The notes: generated by a model not told the origin, from the letters alone. 64,000 bases of DNA from Lycorma delicatula (GCF_047948215.1 NC_134460.1:126493324-126557323), one strand, 5' to 3'. Counted from the first letter of the stretch, positions 13,219-25,915 are shown. A program made the numbers and translations.

Positions 13219-15240
13219 CTACTGATGTTTCGTGTACAGTCAACATCACTGTTTATAGACAACGTCTTTCTAAACGTTTACATTTGTACATCTCCGACGT
13301 AAAGAAGTCTTGTAGCACATTTTCTTTATTTCAACAATCGTCTCTGTTTCTTCTCATGATCGATGTAGATCATGATTATTTTATTCATGTTGGAGAAACA
13401 GAACCAGTGACGAGAAAAAAGATTTAACATAAATTTTTCAAAAAATTAATTGGTATCGTAAGATGTGTAACTTTGATAAATCAAGTGAACATTTCGGAGA
13501 TTATTTTAATAAATAGTTGGCCGATTTTTTAATTGAAGGATTTACCTTTCGAAAATATTCATCCGTCATATGAACGCGAATTAGCAAATATTCTATGGCA
13601 TATCGATGTACCATAGGATAGTCGTAATTACACGCTCGTCACGTTGCTCTCTAGCTTAACAGACTTCCCATTTTTTAAAAATATCTAGGTTAGTTAGAAA
13701 CCTGTTACATTGAAAATTTTGAGACTTTTAAAGGTTTTCTTTCAGAATCTTATCAAATTATTTTTTTTTATCATTACAGTTTGTCTACCTGTATGTTTAT
13801 TACTCTATAATTTAAGAACCACTATTAAATTTAAATAAAACTTTCACGGTAAGAGACCTTGATTAACAGAAGAAGCATTTAAAAGTTATTCCTGGATGGG
13901 GGCCTTTCTTTTGAATTGGCGATTCTCTGGTATTAATTACTTATTTTAAAGAATATCGTAACTACCTTTTAGACTCTTAATGAGAATTTATTTTATACAA
14001 TTATTGTTTATTCCAACAAAAGATTTTGAGGAGCAATGTTAAATCTCGTAAAATTTAAAACGTTTTTTGACTGATCCTTTTTTTAATTTCGACCCAGGTC
14101 TCCGCTGTTTTATAGTGAAAAATGATTTTCAGATAATTAATTAATGGTTTATTTCGAATTCGATCAAAATCTTCATAATAATAAAATAACGTAGAAATAA
14201 TTCATTTGAATGAATGAGTCGTATATATAATTTGTTTGGTAATATATTAAAATCTGAGCGATGTTTAATACCGATCTTAATAAAATTAGTTTTCAATTTT
14301 ACATTTTTTCAAAATCTTAGATAATATTAATTTCCAATAACACAAAGTTTTCAGAAAAAGATATCTGAAATAATTCTGTTTCGACGAATTTAAAAAAATA
14401 AATAAATTTCTTTCCTAATGTGTTATTCCAACATTTTCTAACACTATTATTTTTCATTTATGTTGTTTATCATGTTTATTCACCTTTTCTTATACTTTAC
14501 AATTTCTAATAATATTTCTGACAAAATCATGACGTAGACAAACTAAAGGGCGGCAATGTGTAATATATTTACACTGGCAGAACTTCTTTGTAAACTAAGT
14601 TATTGTGTTCTATTAAAAAGGAAATGAGTAATTGGATAAAAAATGAGTTATTAAAATCAGCAACCCATTATAATTTTTCTGAAAGAAGTATGGTAAATTC
14701 AAGAGAGATTTAGTGATGATTTCTCGTTTTGAGCACGAACCTTAAAATGGATAACGAGTGGATAAAATATGGATAAAATCCATATTAGAGTGGATTTTAA
14801 AGAAAGACAACAATGAGGAGCATTATGGATTCACATTCATTTTTTTTGTCACGTTAACTCATTTTTTCCACGTTTTATTTTGGCACAGGTGGGATTGAAA
14901 TGAAGTCACTAGAAGATACTAACAATCATAATGTTAATTAAGATCACTAGTCCGTTTATTAATCATACTCAACGTTACTTAATTTTCTTGTTTACAAAAT
15001 AAATGTTTCAACACGGATTAAGCAGCTGATTAAATAAATCTACACTAAATAAAATAATTCATCCGGCCCAATTATTTGGTGTATTTTGTAATACTAACAG
15101 TTGTTAAATAACAAAGACTTAATTTTTTTTTAACTGATGAACTGGTTTTATCTGCTTTTGATTTAGAAAGTAGTTCAACCCATTATTTATCCAATATTAT
15201 TTTTCTATATCTTATTTTTACAGAGTAATTCAACTGAAAG
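13219..15240. other. AT-rich spacer
   Basis: No gene seen. A local inverted repeat, 'tctgtttct' near 13345 with 'agaaacaga' near 13396, encloses a smaller palindrome (catgatc...gatcatg) and could form a cruciform. Otherwise ordinary AT-rich sequence. Confidence 0.45.
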
Positions 15241-15530
15241 GGAATAATTTGGGAACTGATTCTAGAGCTTCAAATAAGAAATAAAGTTCATATATAAACA
15301 TATGTCCGAAAACGCTTTGTTATTGAGTTACGGCTAGCGACAATTTTCGCCCGGATTTCAGTTCCCCCGGTGAAATATATATATTTCAAGATCATACTGA
15401 AATTTTTAAGGCTTTATATAAGGGGTAAATTTGATGGTTTCTTATGTTTTTTGACCTGAAAAATCGAATAAACTAAGTCCCAGAATTGTATCTACTGTAA
15501 TTTTTATGATATCCAACGTATTTGGGGCTT
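15241..15530 (+). repeat. Dispersed repeat family R, copy 1
   Basis: Matches 63712-64000 in reverse complement, with shared landmarks 'gattcta', 'aaataagaaa', 'gtccgaaaacgctttgttat', 'aaatttaccccttat' (reverse strand of the partner) and 'gacctgaaaaatcga'. No ORF, tRNA boxes or terminal repeats are evident. The partner runs off the window, so the full length is unknown. Just beyond, 15548-15576 forms a small hairpin (aagctcctctaa...ttagaggagagctt). Confidence 0.7.
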
Positions 15531-15959
15531 TAGAAGAGCTTTAAGCTCCTCTAAGTTTTAGAGGAGAGCTTGAAATAACTGTGACTCAGTACTAGGAAAT
15601 ATTTAAGGAAGTGGTAAAAGCTTACAAATACGGAAAGATTATGGTTTTTTTTTCAAGCAGCAGACATAAAAAAATCCGATTATCATCTCTTACCCTTTGT
15701 TTAGCATTCATTTTTTTATTAGTTGAAGAAGTAAATGTAATTACAAAAATTAACCGATGGTAAGCGTTTAAAGATTAGTGATAATTCTTCATAAATATTA
15801 ACGGTAATATAATTAATGAAAAATATTACTTAGTTTTTTAATTGAAGTAGTCTGAACAATATCATTAGTGTGTTCATGTGTATGTTAATTCCCATATTCA
15901 GAAAGGTTGTAAGCGATCCGACATAAGATACAAATCATTTTTGAAATTATCATAGCCAT

Positions 15960-16440
15960 TCTGATGACAAGCACCCCATTCCGGTCTTACTAAGAAATGT
16001 AAAGAGTGAAGTGGTTTTCCGTTGCCTCTTTCACCGATGAAACCGCATCTGATCTAAATTCTAGTACACCGCATTGAAGTGAATTGTGTATTGTACAACA
16101 AATTCAACAATGCATAAAACATAAGATTCTAAAAAAATGTATTCGAAAAAGAATGTATCCAAAAATATATTACGATTACGGAATAAATATTAAACCGTTT
16201 AACTGCTAGTCAGTTTATTGCCAAGTGTTGTAATATATAATAAGGTATGTAAATTACTTACGGGGCTTCAGCTCAACCGCAACCTTCTGTGCATAACGGT
16301 ATATCAAACCCACTGAAATATAGGAGCTATTAAGCTCTGCAAATGACACCCTCATTATGTGCACAGCAAGGATGTTGGGTATGTAGTGAAATCATTAATA
16401 TCAGAGGAAGTAACTTGTCAGTAAATTTCTTTTATTTCAG
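15960..16440 (+). repeat. Probable remnant of a dispersed element
   Basis: A stretch that reads less AT-rich than its neighbours, with 'gtgaagtggttttccgttgc' near 16008 and 'gctctgcaaatgacaccctc' near 16335. I recall similar phrases from arthropod interspersed repeats but cannot name the family, and there is no second copy here. Low confidence. Confidence 0.25.
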
Positions 16441-17071
16441 ATGTTTTACGTGCGTTATAACTACACGAAAGGTGGGTAAAATAGTGTAAAACAAATTAAT
16501 TAGACGCTTCATATTACTTATTAAGATAATATAATAAGTAGTGTGAAAGAAGTAGTAAAAAAACGTTTATGACTGTTTATAAAAATTGCCTCACCTTAGA
16601 AAATAACTTACCTTACAAAATTACAGATTTAGAAAATAACTCACCTTAGAAAATAAAAAAATTAAATTATAAACACTTCGATCCTAGCAAATTTTTATAT
16701 CTACGGTTTTAGTAATCAGTTGCTTTCTAAGTAAAAAAATAGTTTTAATTCTATATTCTTTGTAGTAGAACGACCTACATTAAATAGGTGGTGAATTATC
16801 GTAAAACAGTTTATTTTTTATGTATTATATGATATATCTTATTTACTTACAAATAATTATGTCTTGAAAATGAGAAAAACTTCTAATAATAAAAAATTTT
16901 GACATTTTTATACACGATAGCCAAACTCTGAACTCTGAAGTTCTTTTCCTTTCATTAATTTTATTATTACTAGTTCATCAACTAGGGTATTTTACATTTA
17001 CAGTATTTTTAATATTATCATCGGACTGTTCGTCCGAACGTGACTTCCCTCAAATTCATAAACATCATATC
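16441..17071. other. AT-rich spacer
   Basis: No gene seen. A short direct duplication, 'gaaaataac(t/c)cacctta', occurs around 16598 and 16629. Confidence 0.4.
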
Positions 17072-17165
17072 TCCGACCTCGTGGCGGAGTGGTAGACTCT
17101 ATATTCATCCAAAAGGTTTTGAATTCAGAAAGGCTAGTAATTTGTTTACTCGTTAAAAAATGTAT
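17072..17165 (+). mobile_element. tRNA-derived SINE, family B, head fragment
   Basis: A-box-like GTGGCGGAGTGGTAGACTCT followed by a degraded B box (gttttgaattca). Related to the better copy at 35068. Only the tRNA-like head survives. Confidence 0.55.
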
Positions 17166-17502
17166 ATCTTATTATAAAAAACCGGTAGGTAATTTTAACC
17201 GAGTATAGATCTATAATTATGGGAGAGAAAATAAACTGTCATCATTTATTTCTCTCCCTGAACTAAAATCAATAATTATTATTTGATTTAAAAATTTTAT
17301 ATTGAAATTATAGTTTTATTTATGGAAAAAACAAATGACGTTTTAAATCGCTATCCGTGCAAGAATCAAACTTTAGTAATTTGTCACGAATGGTTTTTAT
17401 TGTTAATGAATCATAAATATTCAACATTTTACATAAAAAATAATGTCCACTACATACGAATATAGTAATAAAATTCAGTAAATGGTGCTTTTACTTAAAA
17501 AA

Positions 17503-17538
17503 CGATATATATATATATAGTTTTTGAAACTCTGTCTC

Positions 17539-17604
<66 letters not shown>
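17503..17604. repeat. Compound (AT)n-(TC)n-(AT)n microsatellite
   Basis: Short AT run, then mixed TC repeats with a few interruptions, then a (TA)n run ending in 'tagtttca'. 'tatatatagttt' appears on both sides of the TC tract, giving a symmetrical look. Confidence 0.9.
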
Positions 17605-18420
17605 GTTTCATAAACTTAGTTAATAATGACTACACGCAACGTAAATAATGACTTCAGCTTCAACCTGTGTTCAAGGCATGTCTTTCGTTTTTACATGATT
17701 CATGATGTTTTCAAAAATTTCTAGGATAATGGGGTAAAAAATTTTGAATCATTCCAAAAATAATGAAAATTTATCTCATGAATAATAATAAATATACGTC
17801 GTATGAAATGTAAAGAGTAATTAAAACTATTGTATTGACGTCTGTTGTATAGACGTGTTTCGGTTATCGTTGAAAATGCACTGTTATACACTGGCTTTGA
17901 ATTACACATTTTTTTAATTTTTATCTAGTTAAAATACGCTAAATTTTCATATTCCTGTATTTTTAAGGAAAAAAAACTTTTTTCAGTGATACTGAAATTT
18001 CTTTATTCATTGTAGATTGTTCAAATTGAGAGATTTATTATCCACAGTTATTAAACTAATTGAAACTATTACCAAACTAGTTATTAAAACTATTATTATA
18101 TGACCTTAAAGAAAGAGAATTCCAAATCAATACCAATAACAACATATATCACATTAAGAATGTATTTCATATAAAATGCAATACGAATGTATATAGATAC
18201 ATTAAACTAATTATGTATGTGTATATATTTGTAGGAGTGTCCTTATGTCCTTACACATGTAAATATGATAAATATATTTTTTAGTACCAGATTTATTAAC
18301 AAAATGAAGATCAAAATTATTTACTCATTAAAAAAATGTAATTAATTATTAGTTTTTGAATAAATTATAAATTTACGAAACAAAATTTCTATTTCAAGAT
18401 TGGTAAAACATTAAAGCAGA
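17605..18420. other. AT-rich spacer
   Basis: No supported gene. The 62-codon minus-strand frame at 17721-17909 has no recognisable motif. Confidence 0.4.
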
Positions 18421-18439
18421 TCTATATAATATACTATCA

Positions 18440-19480
18440 ATAATTAAATAGGCAAAATGAATAGAAAAATTATCATTTATTCAATGACAATGAAAGTACT
18501 GCTATTTTTCCACATAATCACCGGCTAAATTTATGAACTTATATTTCTGTAAGCATTTTTATTCCAGTAGTAAAGAATTGTTCACCTTGATGTCTAAGCC
18601 ATTCTTTACCGCATTCTTGACTCGCTCATTGTTGGCGAACTCGTGTCACCTCGTTTTCGAGAGGATCGAAAAAAACTTGATGATGCGAAATTGGGACTGG
18701 AAGCTGGATACGGCAACACCTCCCGACCCGTCTTTTGAATAGCTTTGGGGGAGATTTTCTAGCCTGTCAAATTAGTACTCGCTGGTGATTGTTTGTTCAT
18801 CTTTCGAATAATCGCAATAAATTAAGCCTTTATAGTCCCAAAACACCGTTAGCATCACTTCATTGGCTGATGAGTAGATTTTCAATTTTTTCCTGGCGGG
18901 CGATGTTTACTTTCCGTACTCTGATGTTTAGATTCCGGATTGAAATAATGAATCCAGGTTTCATCATGAGGTATTATGCTATATAACAAAGCATTACCTT
19001 CTGCTAAAAACCTTCGTCTAAGTTCTGAATCAGATTTGAATTCAGGTGTTTTTGTAATTTTGAGTCAACCTCTCTAAATCCAACACGAACATGTTTCGTG
19101 GTAGATCAGCTTATCGCGGATTATGGAATAGACAATACCAATATTTACACTACAAATTTTAGAAATTTTCGCAAATCTTTATGCATCTGTCCTTGTATAT
19201 TAGATCATTAATGGGGTTTTACAAAGTGTCAGACAAAACTTTCACCGGTCTTCAACTATGTTGAAAATAGGTGACACTTGTACCGTCACATTAAAATTTT
19301 TCGATCCACTTATAAAAATTTGCTTATTTAATACATTTTTACCGTATTGTTTTAACATCCACAAGTGAATGTCGGGCAGTTTTACACCTTCAGAAAGAAA
19401 AACTCTTATCGCAGCATGTTCTTTCATTACATACATATTAAGCGGAGTAGACTTTTGAAATAAACATAGAGGTTATAACA
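18440..19480 (-). pseudogene. Fossil mariner transposase
   Basis: On the minus strand the decayed reading frame follows the mariner order. The N terminus (19242-19436) reads KEHAAIRVFLSEGVKLPDIH, a helix-turn-helix start, and ends near NIVED. The middle has DETWIHYFNPESKHQS and then VMLTVFWDYKGLIYCDYSKD, which holds the second catalytic Asp region, at about 18770-18970. The C terminus reads ERVKNAVKNGLDI and then KYKFINLAGDYVEK before a stop near 18500. Several stops and frameshifts separate these blocks, so no functional protein is made. I could not define terminal inverted repeats: a weak similarity (caataattaaa) between the flanks at 18438 and 19590 may mark them. Confidence 0.8.
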
Positions 19481-19624
19481 GAAATTCTTTTTCGATATTT
19501 TCTATGTCAGCGGTGCCATCTTGAACACCAAAAAATTCAGTTTGTTCTAATAAACGGTTTTTCCTCTGTTGCCTTTTATCTCTTTAATTATTGAATCTAT
19601 TGAACCATTCGATTAATATATTTA

Positions 19625-21440
19625 TATATATATATATGAAGTAATCTTAATAATTAGTTTTCTTATAATTTTCATTAAAGTGATCATTTGAAGTGAATGG
19701 ACTGATATTTTTTTCTGAAGTAAGTGCATGGAACATGTGCATAGTGCAGATTAGTGCGGGATAAAAGAGCAGGTCTCTCCCTAAAACGCTTTTTGTGTAT
19801 ATCCCATTATCATACTGATCCTTTTACTTCAGCTGTATGTCTTTAACAACGTGGGTAGTCAGAGTTGCATGTTCGTATTCTGTGATTAATCACATTAAGA
19901 AAATCAAGTTCCGAGGTGTTGTTGATGGAATTATAACATAATTAAAAATTCTGTTAAAATTAAAAATATAAGTAATAGATTTTTTCTGAATTTTCATTAT
20001 GACCCCACTGTTTCACAGTAATCTACCTTAAAAACCGGTTGAACTAAAAAAAAAAGTTTTTGTGTTTTATTTTTAACCGATACACTGAAAACAAATACTT
20101 AGATTGAAGATAACTTTATTAAGAGCTGGAATATGTGATTATTTATTTTCATACATTTTTTCTTTTTAAATATACGTAGATGGTAGGCCTAATACGATAT
20201 TGATATTGAAAGAAAAATAATATGGCAGGTTAAGCATTTTATGGTCAGTTAAATATGATATGTCTCCTGTCCAACTTTTTTTGTTTTAGAAAAATTAAGA
20301 TTTTTTTGCTTCCATCATATCCTACAGATTTTATTTGTAAAATAAATATCTTTGTCTTCATAAAATATTATATATTCGTATAATATGTTGGCTTATGTTT
20401 CTCGTTAGCATAGTAAATTAAATAACTGCTACTTTGTCAACGTCTAATTTATTTGCAGCTAAATTCCTTCATTGTCAAAGTCTATTTAAGTTTATTAACA
20501 AGGTACTTTAATCAAATTAACCAGGTATTTATTTTAAATTTTAACTCGATGCCAGCGTCTGTTTTGAATTTAATAAATAACCTATCTTAAATTTATTTTA
20601 AGTTACCTTTTACGTTATATTTGTATTTAAAATTTTCAGTTTGTCTAATCTTTTTATTATTAAAATGACTACTATTTTTAATGTAGATTGAAATTATTTA
20701 ACTAGAGCACTTAATGTATCTCTTTTAAAGATATTAATTAATAAATTTAAATAGATTATTACTTTTATATTAATCTATTTTTTCTACTAAACTATTTTTT
20801 AAATCTTCAGGTCAAGTAATACAGTAATTGCCGTGTGTTAATTAAAAGTTAGAAACAGTGATTCTTTTAATTTATAATTTTAGAAAGGCCCTTGCACCAG
20901 TACACTAAAAACATATTACACACACAAAAAAAGAATTTTTATTTAATATTATACCAGTTTAAGAAAAAATTCACTTAATCAGGGGTTGTAATGTAATCAA
21001 ATAATTTTACACTGCATCTACCGTGTAAATGTAGAAACTCGATGTTAATTAACCAGTATTGGACATTTGGAAAGAGTATGTAGACATACTCAGTAAATTC
21101 TATGAAATCTTCGTAATGAAATGCAAAAAATAGTAAAGTTTAGAAAAAATATAATCACCGAAATCGTAACTAGTTTTAATGCAGCTAATGATTACTGAGT
21201 ATTGAATGAAGCGTGTATGCTGTGATTTTTTTCAAATATCGTAGCCTATGCACATATTAAAAAGATAAGCAGTTTTTAAGAATTGCTTCGTCATTATGTT
21301 GAAATTTCTTTTTATTAAAATGTATTTTAGGCAGATTTCAAAAGAAAGCTACCTATTGTAATGGATACCATGATTCGACTTCCGGAAAATTTCGACATAT
21401 CTTCGCGTTTCACATCCCCAAACCCCAAAACAACTGTCAG
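19625..21440. other. AT-rich spacer
   Basis: No gene or shared repeat recognised over about 1.8 kb. Confidence 0.4.
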
Positions 21441-21442
21441 CT

Positions 21443-21662
<220 letters not shown>

Positions 21663-21977
21663 AATAAATCTATCAATCTATTTTTAATTTGTATAGTTTT
21701 TTAATAAATAAGAGACTAATAAATCAGATGGAAATGTAAACAAAGGAAAACCAATCAGATCAATGCAAGATGGCCGCTGTCAAACACAACGACCAATCAC
21801 AAAGAGCCCGTATGGCCGTTGCCAATGTAAACAAAATCACAACTGATTAAGTAACAAATTTCTTTGAATTATATTTAACAGCTAAAACATCTGTATTTTA
21901 TTAAAAAAAAAAAAACACCAAAACAAAAAGAAAAGCCACTAAGAAGGACAACCGCAGATGGTGATGATATGAATGAT

Positions 21978-22080
21978 TTATAGCGTATGAAAATGCCATG
22001 CCTGACCGGGATTCCAACTCGGAACCACCGGATTAAAGTCCGAGACGTTACCACTCGCGCTACGGAGGCCGGCAAACATA
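21978..22080 (-). mobile_element. SINE family B, copy on minus strand
   Basis: In reverse complement it reads a tRNA-like head with A-box region TAGCGCGAGTGGTAACGTCT and B box GGTTCCGAGTTGGAATCCCG-like, followed by 'gtcaggcatggca' and 'tttcatacgctata', the same body start as the copy at 35068. Confidence 0.75.
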
Positions 22081-22209
22081 TTCGTTAGGAGCCGAATAAC
22101 AACACGACTTACCAATATGGCGTTGTGTGTCAAACCAATTTTATACGGACTATAATTACTTTTAATACCCGAAACCCTTTGCAATGATTGAACATTTACT
22201 TAAACCTCT

Positions 22210-22660
22210 TCAAAAATTATTCCTTTTGAAGTAAGCCACATTTTGATATCATTGTTTTTCTATAACGCGGCTGGAATTCTTTTCGTTTAATGATAAGAAG
22301 CGTTGTCGAAGACAATAACCGAATTCTCTTCCAAAGGACATAATACACCGCTAAACTATTTCTAAATAATTCAAATTCGTGTCATTTTTTTACGAATCGC
22401 GTTTTTATAAAAATCTCACCTTTTTCTCAATTGACCTGCGGGGTTTTGTTTTCTTTGGAGACCGTAATTCATTAGTAGATTCATACTCGAGAATGTACAC
22501 TGAAGCAGCAAAGCTTCTACTTACGTTAGCAGTTTATTAACATCTGAAATCAACGCCGTTTGATTATTCTGTAAATTGTAAGCATTAAAAATGCTTTTGT
22601 AAGCATTTAAAATGATGTGTTTTTCGCACGACTTAAGGGCTTTTTTTCGCAGCCCACAAA
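22210..22660 (-). pseudogene. DDE transposase relic (IS630/Tc1-mariner-like)
   Basis: On the minus strand a decayed frame contains GLRKKALKSCEKHIILNAYK (22521-22736) and, further on, EENSVIVFDNASYH (near 22310-22350), the typical surroundings of a catalytic Asp in DDE endonucleases. Stops and frameshifts separate the blocks. It is interrupted on its upstream side by the Helitron that begins at 22661. Family assignment is by motif only. Confidence 0.5.
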
Positions 22661-24138
22661 TCTTTATATATAAAAATGTTAAGTTCGTTTGTGTACGCTT
22701 CAAAAACTCAAAATGTTCTGCACCGATTGGGCTCAAATTTTAGCACGATATATAACCCGCATCAAAAATTGTTTTTATCTATTTTTCGCATCAGTCACAT
22801 ACCCGCGACCGCGAGAAAACAGCTTTTTAACGGTCAGCTGTGTACCAGTGACCGCGCCATCTGCCGGAAGCGAGGGGAACACTCGCCATACTAGCTAACG
22901 ACAACCGCAGTCACATGTGAAACAATACCTGTTCCCAATTACATTGTTTATTAATAAACAAATAAAAAAAACGTATCCACTTGCATCTGATTCAGATTAT
23001 TATACAATCTGAATTAAATATTCACTTTAATCGAGGTACTTTTGTGTGATCGTGTCGTGATTGAGCTGCGCCTTTCACCAAGCTCTGAATTTATTAGAAA
23101 ACGACCAACAGTGGGATATATGTATTAATGACGCGTACAACACTGCACATCCAAACCAAATTCGCGCATTATTCGCAATTATATTGACCGCTTGCTTCCC
23201 TTCATCTCCCACAGAGTTATGGAAAAGATATCGATCGCATATAGCTGAGGATATTTTGCATAGAGTACGCCTAGAAAATACCAATATGACCATGGAATTT
23301 ACAGAATGCATTTACAACGAAGCATTGATAAATATTGAAGATATTTATCAAGTGCTTAGATATTGCAAATAAAGTTCTTAGTCAATTGGGAATGACAGTA
23401 CCCACCCGAGCTGCGATTGCTTCATTTGATGTGGATTTACGCCGTGAACAGAGTTACAACATTGGTGATCTTCAGTCATTTGTCCAATCAAATATTCCCA
23501 AATTAACGCGTGAATAGAAAGGCATTTATGATCGCATAATGCAAATGATAAATGAAGGAGTTGGGGAGACCTTCTTCTTGGATGCGCCAGGAGGAACTGG
23601 GAAAACATTCCTTATTAGATTGATTCTAGCAACAGTTCGATCAAAAAATGACAATTATCCTGTTGCGGAATATTAATCAGCCAAAACTCTGTAACGGCAC
23701 GCGACTTGCAGTTAAGAAATTGATGAATAACGTAGTGGAAGCAACGATTTTAACGGGGCCTTTCAAAGGTGAAGATGTCCTCATTCCTCGAATACCCATA
23801 ATCCCGACCGATACACCATTTTAATTTAAAAGATTGCAATTCCCAATTCGATTGGCATTTCCAATCACAATCAATAAAGCTATAGGGCAATCTTTAGAAT
23901 TGTGTGGTTTAGATTAAAATTCGGATTGCTTCTCACATGGGGAACTGTATTTTGCGTGTTCCCGAGTCGGCAAACCAGATAGCCTTTATATCTACGCAGA
24001 CAGTGGAAAAACAAAAAATATTGTATATCCACAAGTATTGCAAAATTAATCTTCTATGAAACGTATGCTTTGTTTTTTTCTCATTTCTCATCCATGCAAC
24101 CACAATGTGCCACAGCAAAGCGTGGCGGGTAGAGCTAA
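22661..24138 (+). mobile_element. Helitron, internally deleted, with both ends
   Basis: The element starts with TC (tctttatatataaaaatg) after an A and ends with CTAA followed by T, as expected for Helitron insertion between A and T. Just before the 3' end is a short hairpin (gccac agcaaagc gtggc, 24109-24126). There are no terminal inverted repeats or target duplication, which also fits. The interior keeps a decayed helicase but no recognisable Rep (HUH) domain, so it cannot move by itself. Confidence 0.8.
23049..24052 (+). pseudogene. Decayed Helitron Pif1-like helicase
   Basis: The recoverable protein begins near LNLLENDQQWDICINDA (23085 on), continues through ILTACFPSSPTELWKRYR and a frameshift near 23350, then has the Walker A motif DAPGGTGKT at about 23580-23607. 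A Gln codon became a stop just before KGIYDRIM (23515). After Walker A the sequence jumps, near 23675, to the C-terminal helicase block: FKGEDVLIPRIPIIPTDTPF, LAFPITINKA and GELYFACSRVGKPDSLYIYA. The middle helicase motifs are lost. The helicase normally unwinds the strand during rolling-circle transposition; this copy is non-functional. Confidence 0.85.
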
Positions 24139-24560
24139 TATATATATATATTTACATGTACACTTTCTATGGACGCGATAACTGCCGTAATTTGGCGCTA
24201 ATATCTTTCAAATTTTTCTTTCAAAGTAACTTGTCCCAAAATCTCGGTCGAGTTCTTTAACGGCCAAAATCGGACCATGGGGGTGGAAATGGGGGGCTTT
24301 TTCGAAAAAACAAAATATTGATATAACTTTCTCATTAAGTAAAATATCGAATTAGTGTAAAGTTCGTACTATTTTTTGGATAAGGACCTAAAACTTATGT
24401 AAGCAAAGCTTTTTGATATCACCAACCATTGGCCCAGGGGGTGGAAAAAAAGGGCTTTGAACAAAAAAACTCATACCTCCCTTAATTGGCACAGTATCGA
24501 ATCGGTTTGTAGTGGACGTTAGTACTCTAAAAATTATTTAAAAATTTATCTGAAACAATT
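24139..24560 (+). repeat. Unclassified repeat with two imperfect ~150-bp units
   Basis: Directly abuts the Helitron 3' end. Two units are visible: 24270-24390 and 24415-24545, sharing 'ccat(t)gg...gggggtgg', 'aaaaacaaaa', 'agtatcgaat' / 'aaaatatcgaatt' and 'gtact(c/a)'. It may be a second Helitron-type element inserted beside the first. No coding potential is seen. Confidence 0.4.
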
Positions 24561-24844
24561 TTTGATATGACAACCCTTACGGCAAGGGATGACCAAAATG
24601 TTGGTGGAATTCTAAGAAGATGCACCATCTCTGTTCTCTCTCTCTATGGAGAGTGCGGTTTATATGAGTATCAACCGCATTTCAGTCAGTTTGGAATACT
24701 GACGATTTGTAATAATATATTCGGTTCGGTGAAAAAGACAACGAGAAACCATTTTTCTTTGTAAGCCTGATATTGGATGCTTACAATTCTTGGCAGTTTT
24801 TATGCGATTTTCAAAAGTGTCTGGCTCCTCATTCTAGGCAGTCT

Positions 24845-25228
24845 GGTAACCGTTATGATTATAGTAGTACTTAACTTACGTTGTAAGTAGCTGCCGTTCG
24901 TCTGTGCTTACACGAATGGACGGCGGTGATGAGGCACTGGGATTCTCTCATCCCTTCGCGAAAAAGACCGAAATCCGAAACCCGGTGAGAACGCCCTGCA
25001 CAGATGCCCTCAGTAGAGGCATTGGCGTCACTATAGGCATTGGTGTCCCGGCTTCTGGGGTGGGCTTGGACACCCCGCCCTAGGGGTTAGAGGCAGGCAG
25101 TGAAAACATCTAACCGGTGAGCTGACCTGTCGGACTAGACTTATGGCTGGCGGACGGGGAGGCCCGTCTGAGGACAACCTCTTGGGCTGTGCTTCGCTTT
25201 GTTGTGGATCCGGCCCGGGGGGTAGGGT
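24845..25228 (+). repeat. GC-rich repeat-like island
   Basis: A ~380-bp GC-rich island in AT-rich DNA, from about 'cagtctggtaacc' to 'ccggcccggggggtaggg'. It ends at a short A run that may belong to the next element. GC-rich islands of this size here (also 40770, 46069 and 59215) behave like retroposed segments, but I cannot name this one or find a second copy. Confidence 0.35.
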
Positions 25229-25470
25229 AAAAAAAAAATGTGGACACTACATGACTTCCTTGTACGCCTATTTTAATTACATATACACATTCTTTGCTGT
25301 ACTTCATTTAAACTTATATCGTTTGAAAGTGAGATACGACCCTGCAACTCCTTAATAGAGTTGACAGTTACACAATTTCTGAAATATTAGTTTTTATTAA
25401 TATCAAATATTTATACGATTATTAACTCAACGATCTTACGTGAAATATTAGGATAGAGTAAAATTTAATT
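25229..25470 (+). mobile_element. Short element family M, copy 1 (partial)
   Basis: Begins with A-run then 'tgtggacactacatgacttc' and 'cttgtacgcctat', the family's first terminus. About 235 bp of it repeats at 25681. Other members (26690, 53583) show that the opposite terminus also starts ACTTYCTTGTAC, so this is probably a MITE with short terminal inverted repeats. The other end is missing here. Confidence 0.65.
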
Positions 25471-25680
25471 ATTAGGATAGAGTAATGATTTTAGCACATG
25501 CTAATTCATAGTACACTAGAATATGACAGAATCCGTATGCAATTTGATAAGTACCAAAACTCGCATACATTTCAGTAGTATGTTTACTTCATTGGTGAAA
25601 CACGCCAATCATGTTAACATTGTGTATGATCACAAAAGAATAACTAATGAAATTCATCTCTAATAAAATTGTACTTAAAA

Positions 25681-25915
25681 AACTTCTGATGTGGGCATCA
25701 CATGACTTCCTTGTACGTGTATTAAATCACATCCACATTTTTTGCTGCACTTCATTTGAACTTATTTCATTTGAAAGCGAGATATGGTCCTCCAATTCTT
25801 TAACAAAGTGGACAGTTACACAATTGCTGAAATATTAGTTTTTATTAACACCAAATATTTATACAATTGTTAATTCAACAATCTTACATGAAATATTAGG
25901 ATAGATTAAAATTAC
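25681..25915 (+). mobile_element. Short element family M, copy 2 (partial)
   Basis: Direct repeat of 25229-25470: 'catgacttccttgtacg', 'tttgctgcacttcattt', 'gacagttacacaatt(g/t)ctg' and 'gaaatattaggata' all recur in order. The two copies sit 452 bp apart, which suggests a local segmental duplication or two insertions. Confidence 0.65.

Noticed and set aside
17503..17604. CRISPR-like or satellite array
   Set aside because: Only simple di-nucleotide repeats; no spaced direct repeats anywhere in the window.
18440..19480. Intact mariner transposase
   Set aside because: The protein blocks are in three frames with several stops; it is a fossil.
25225..25240. Poly(A) tail of the GC-rich island at 24845-25228
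   Set aside because: The A run also precedes other copies of element family M, so it cannot be assigned to the GC-rich island.
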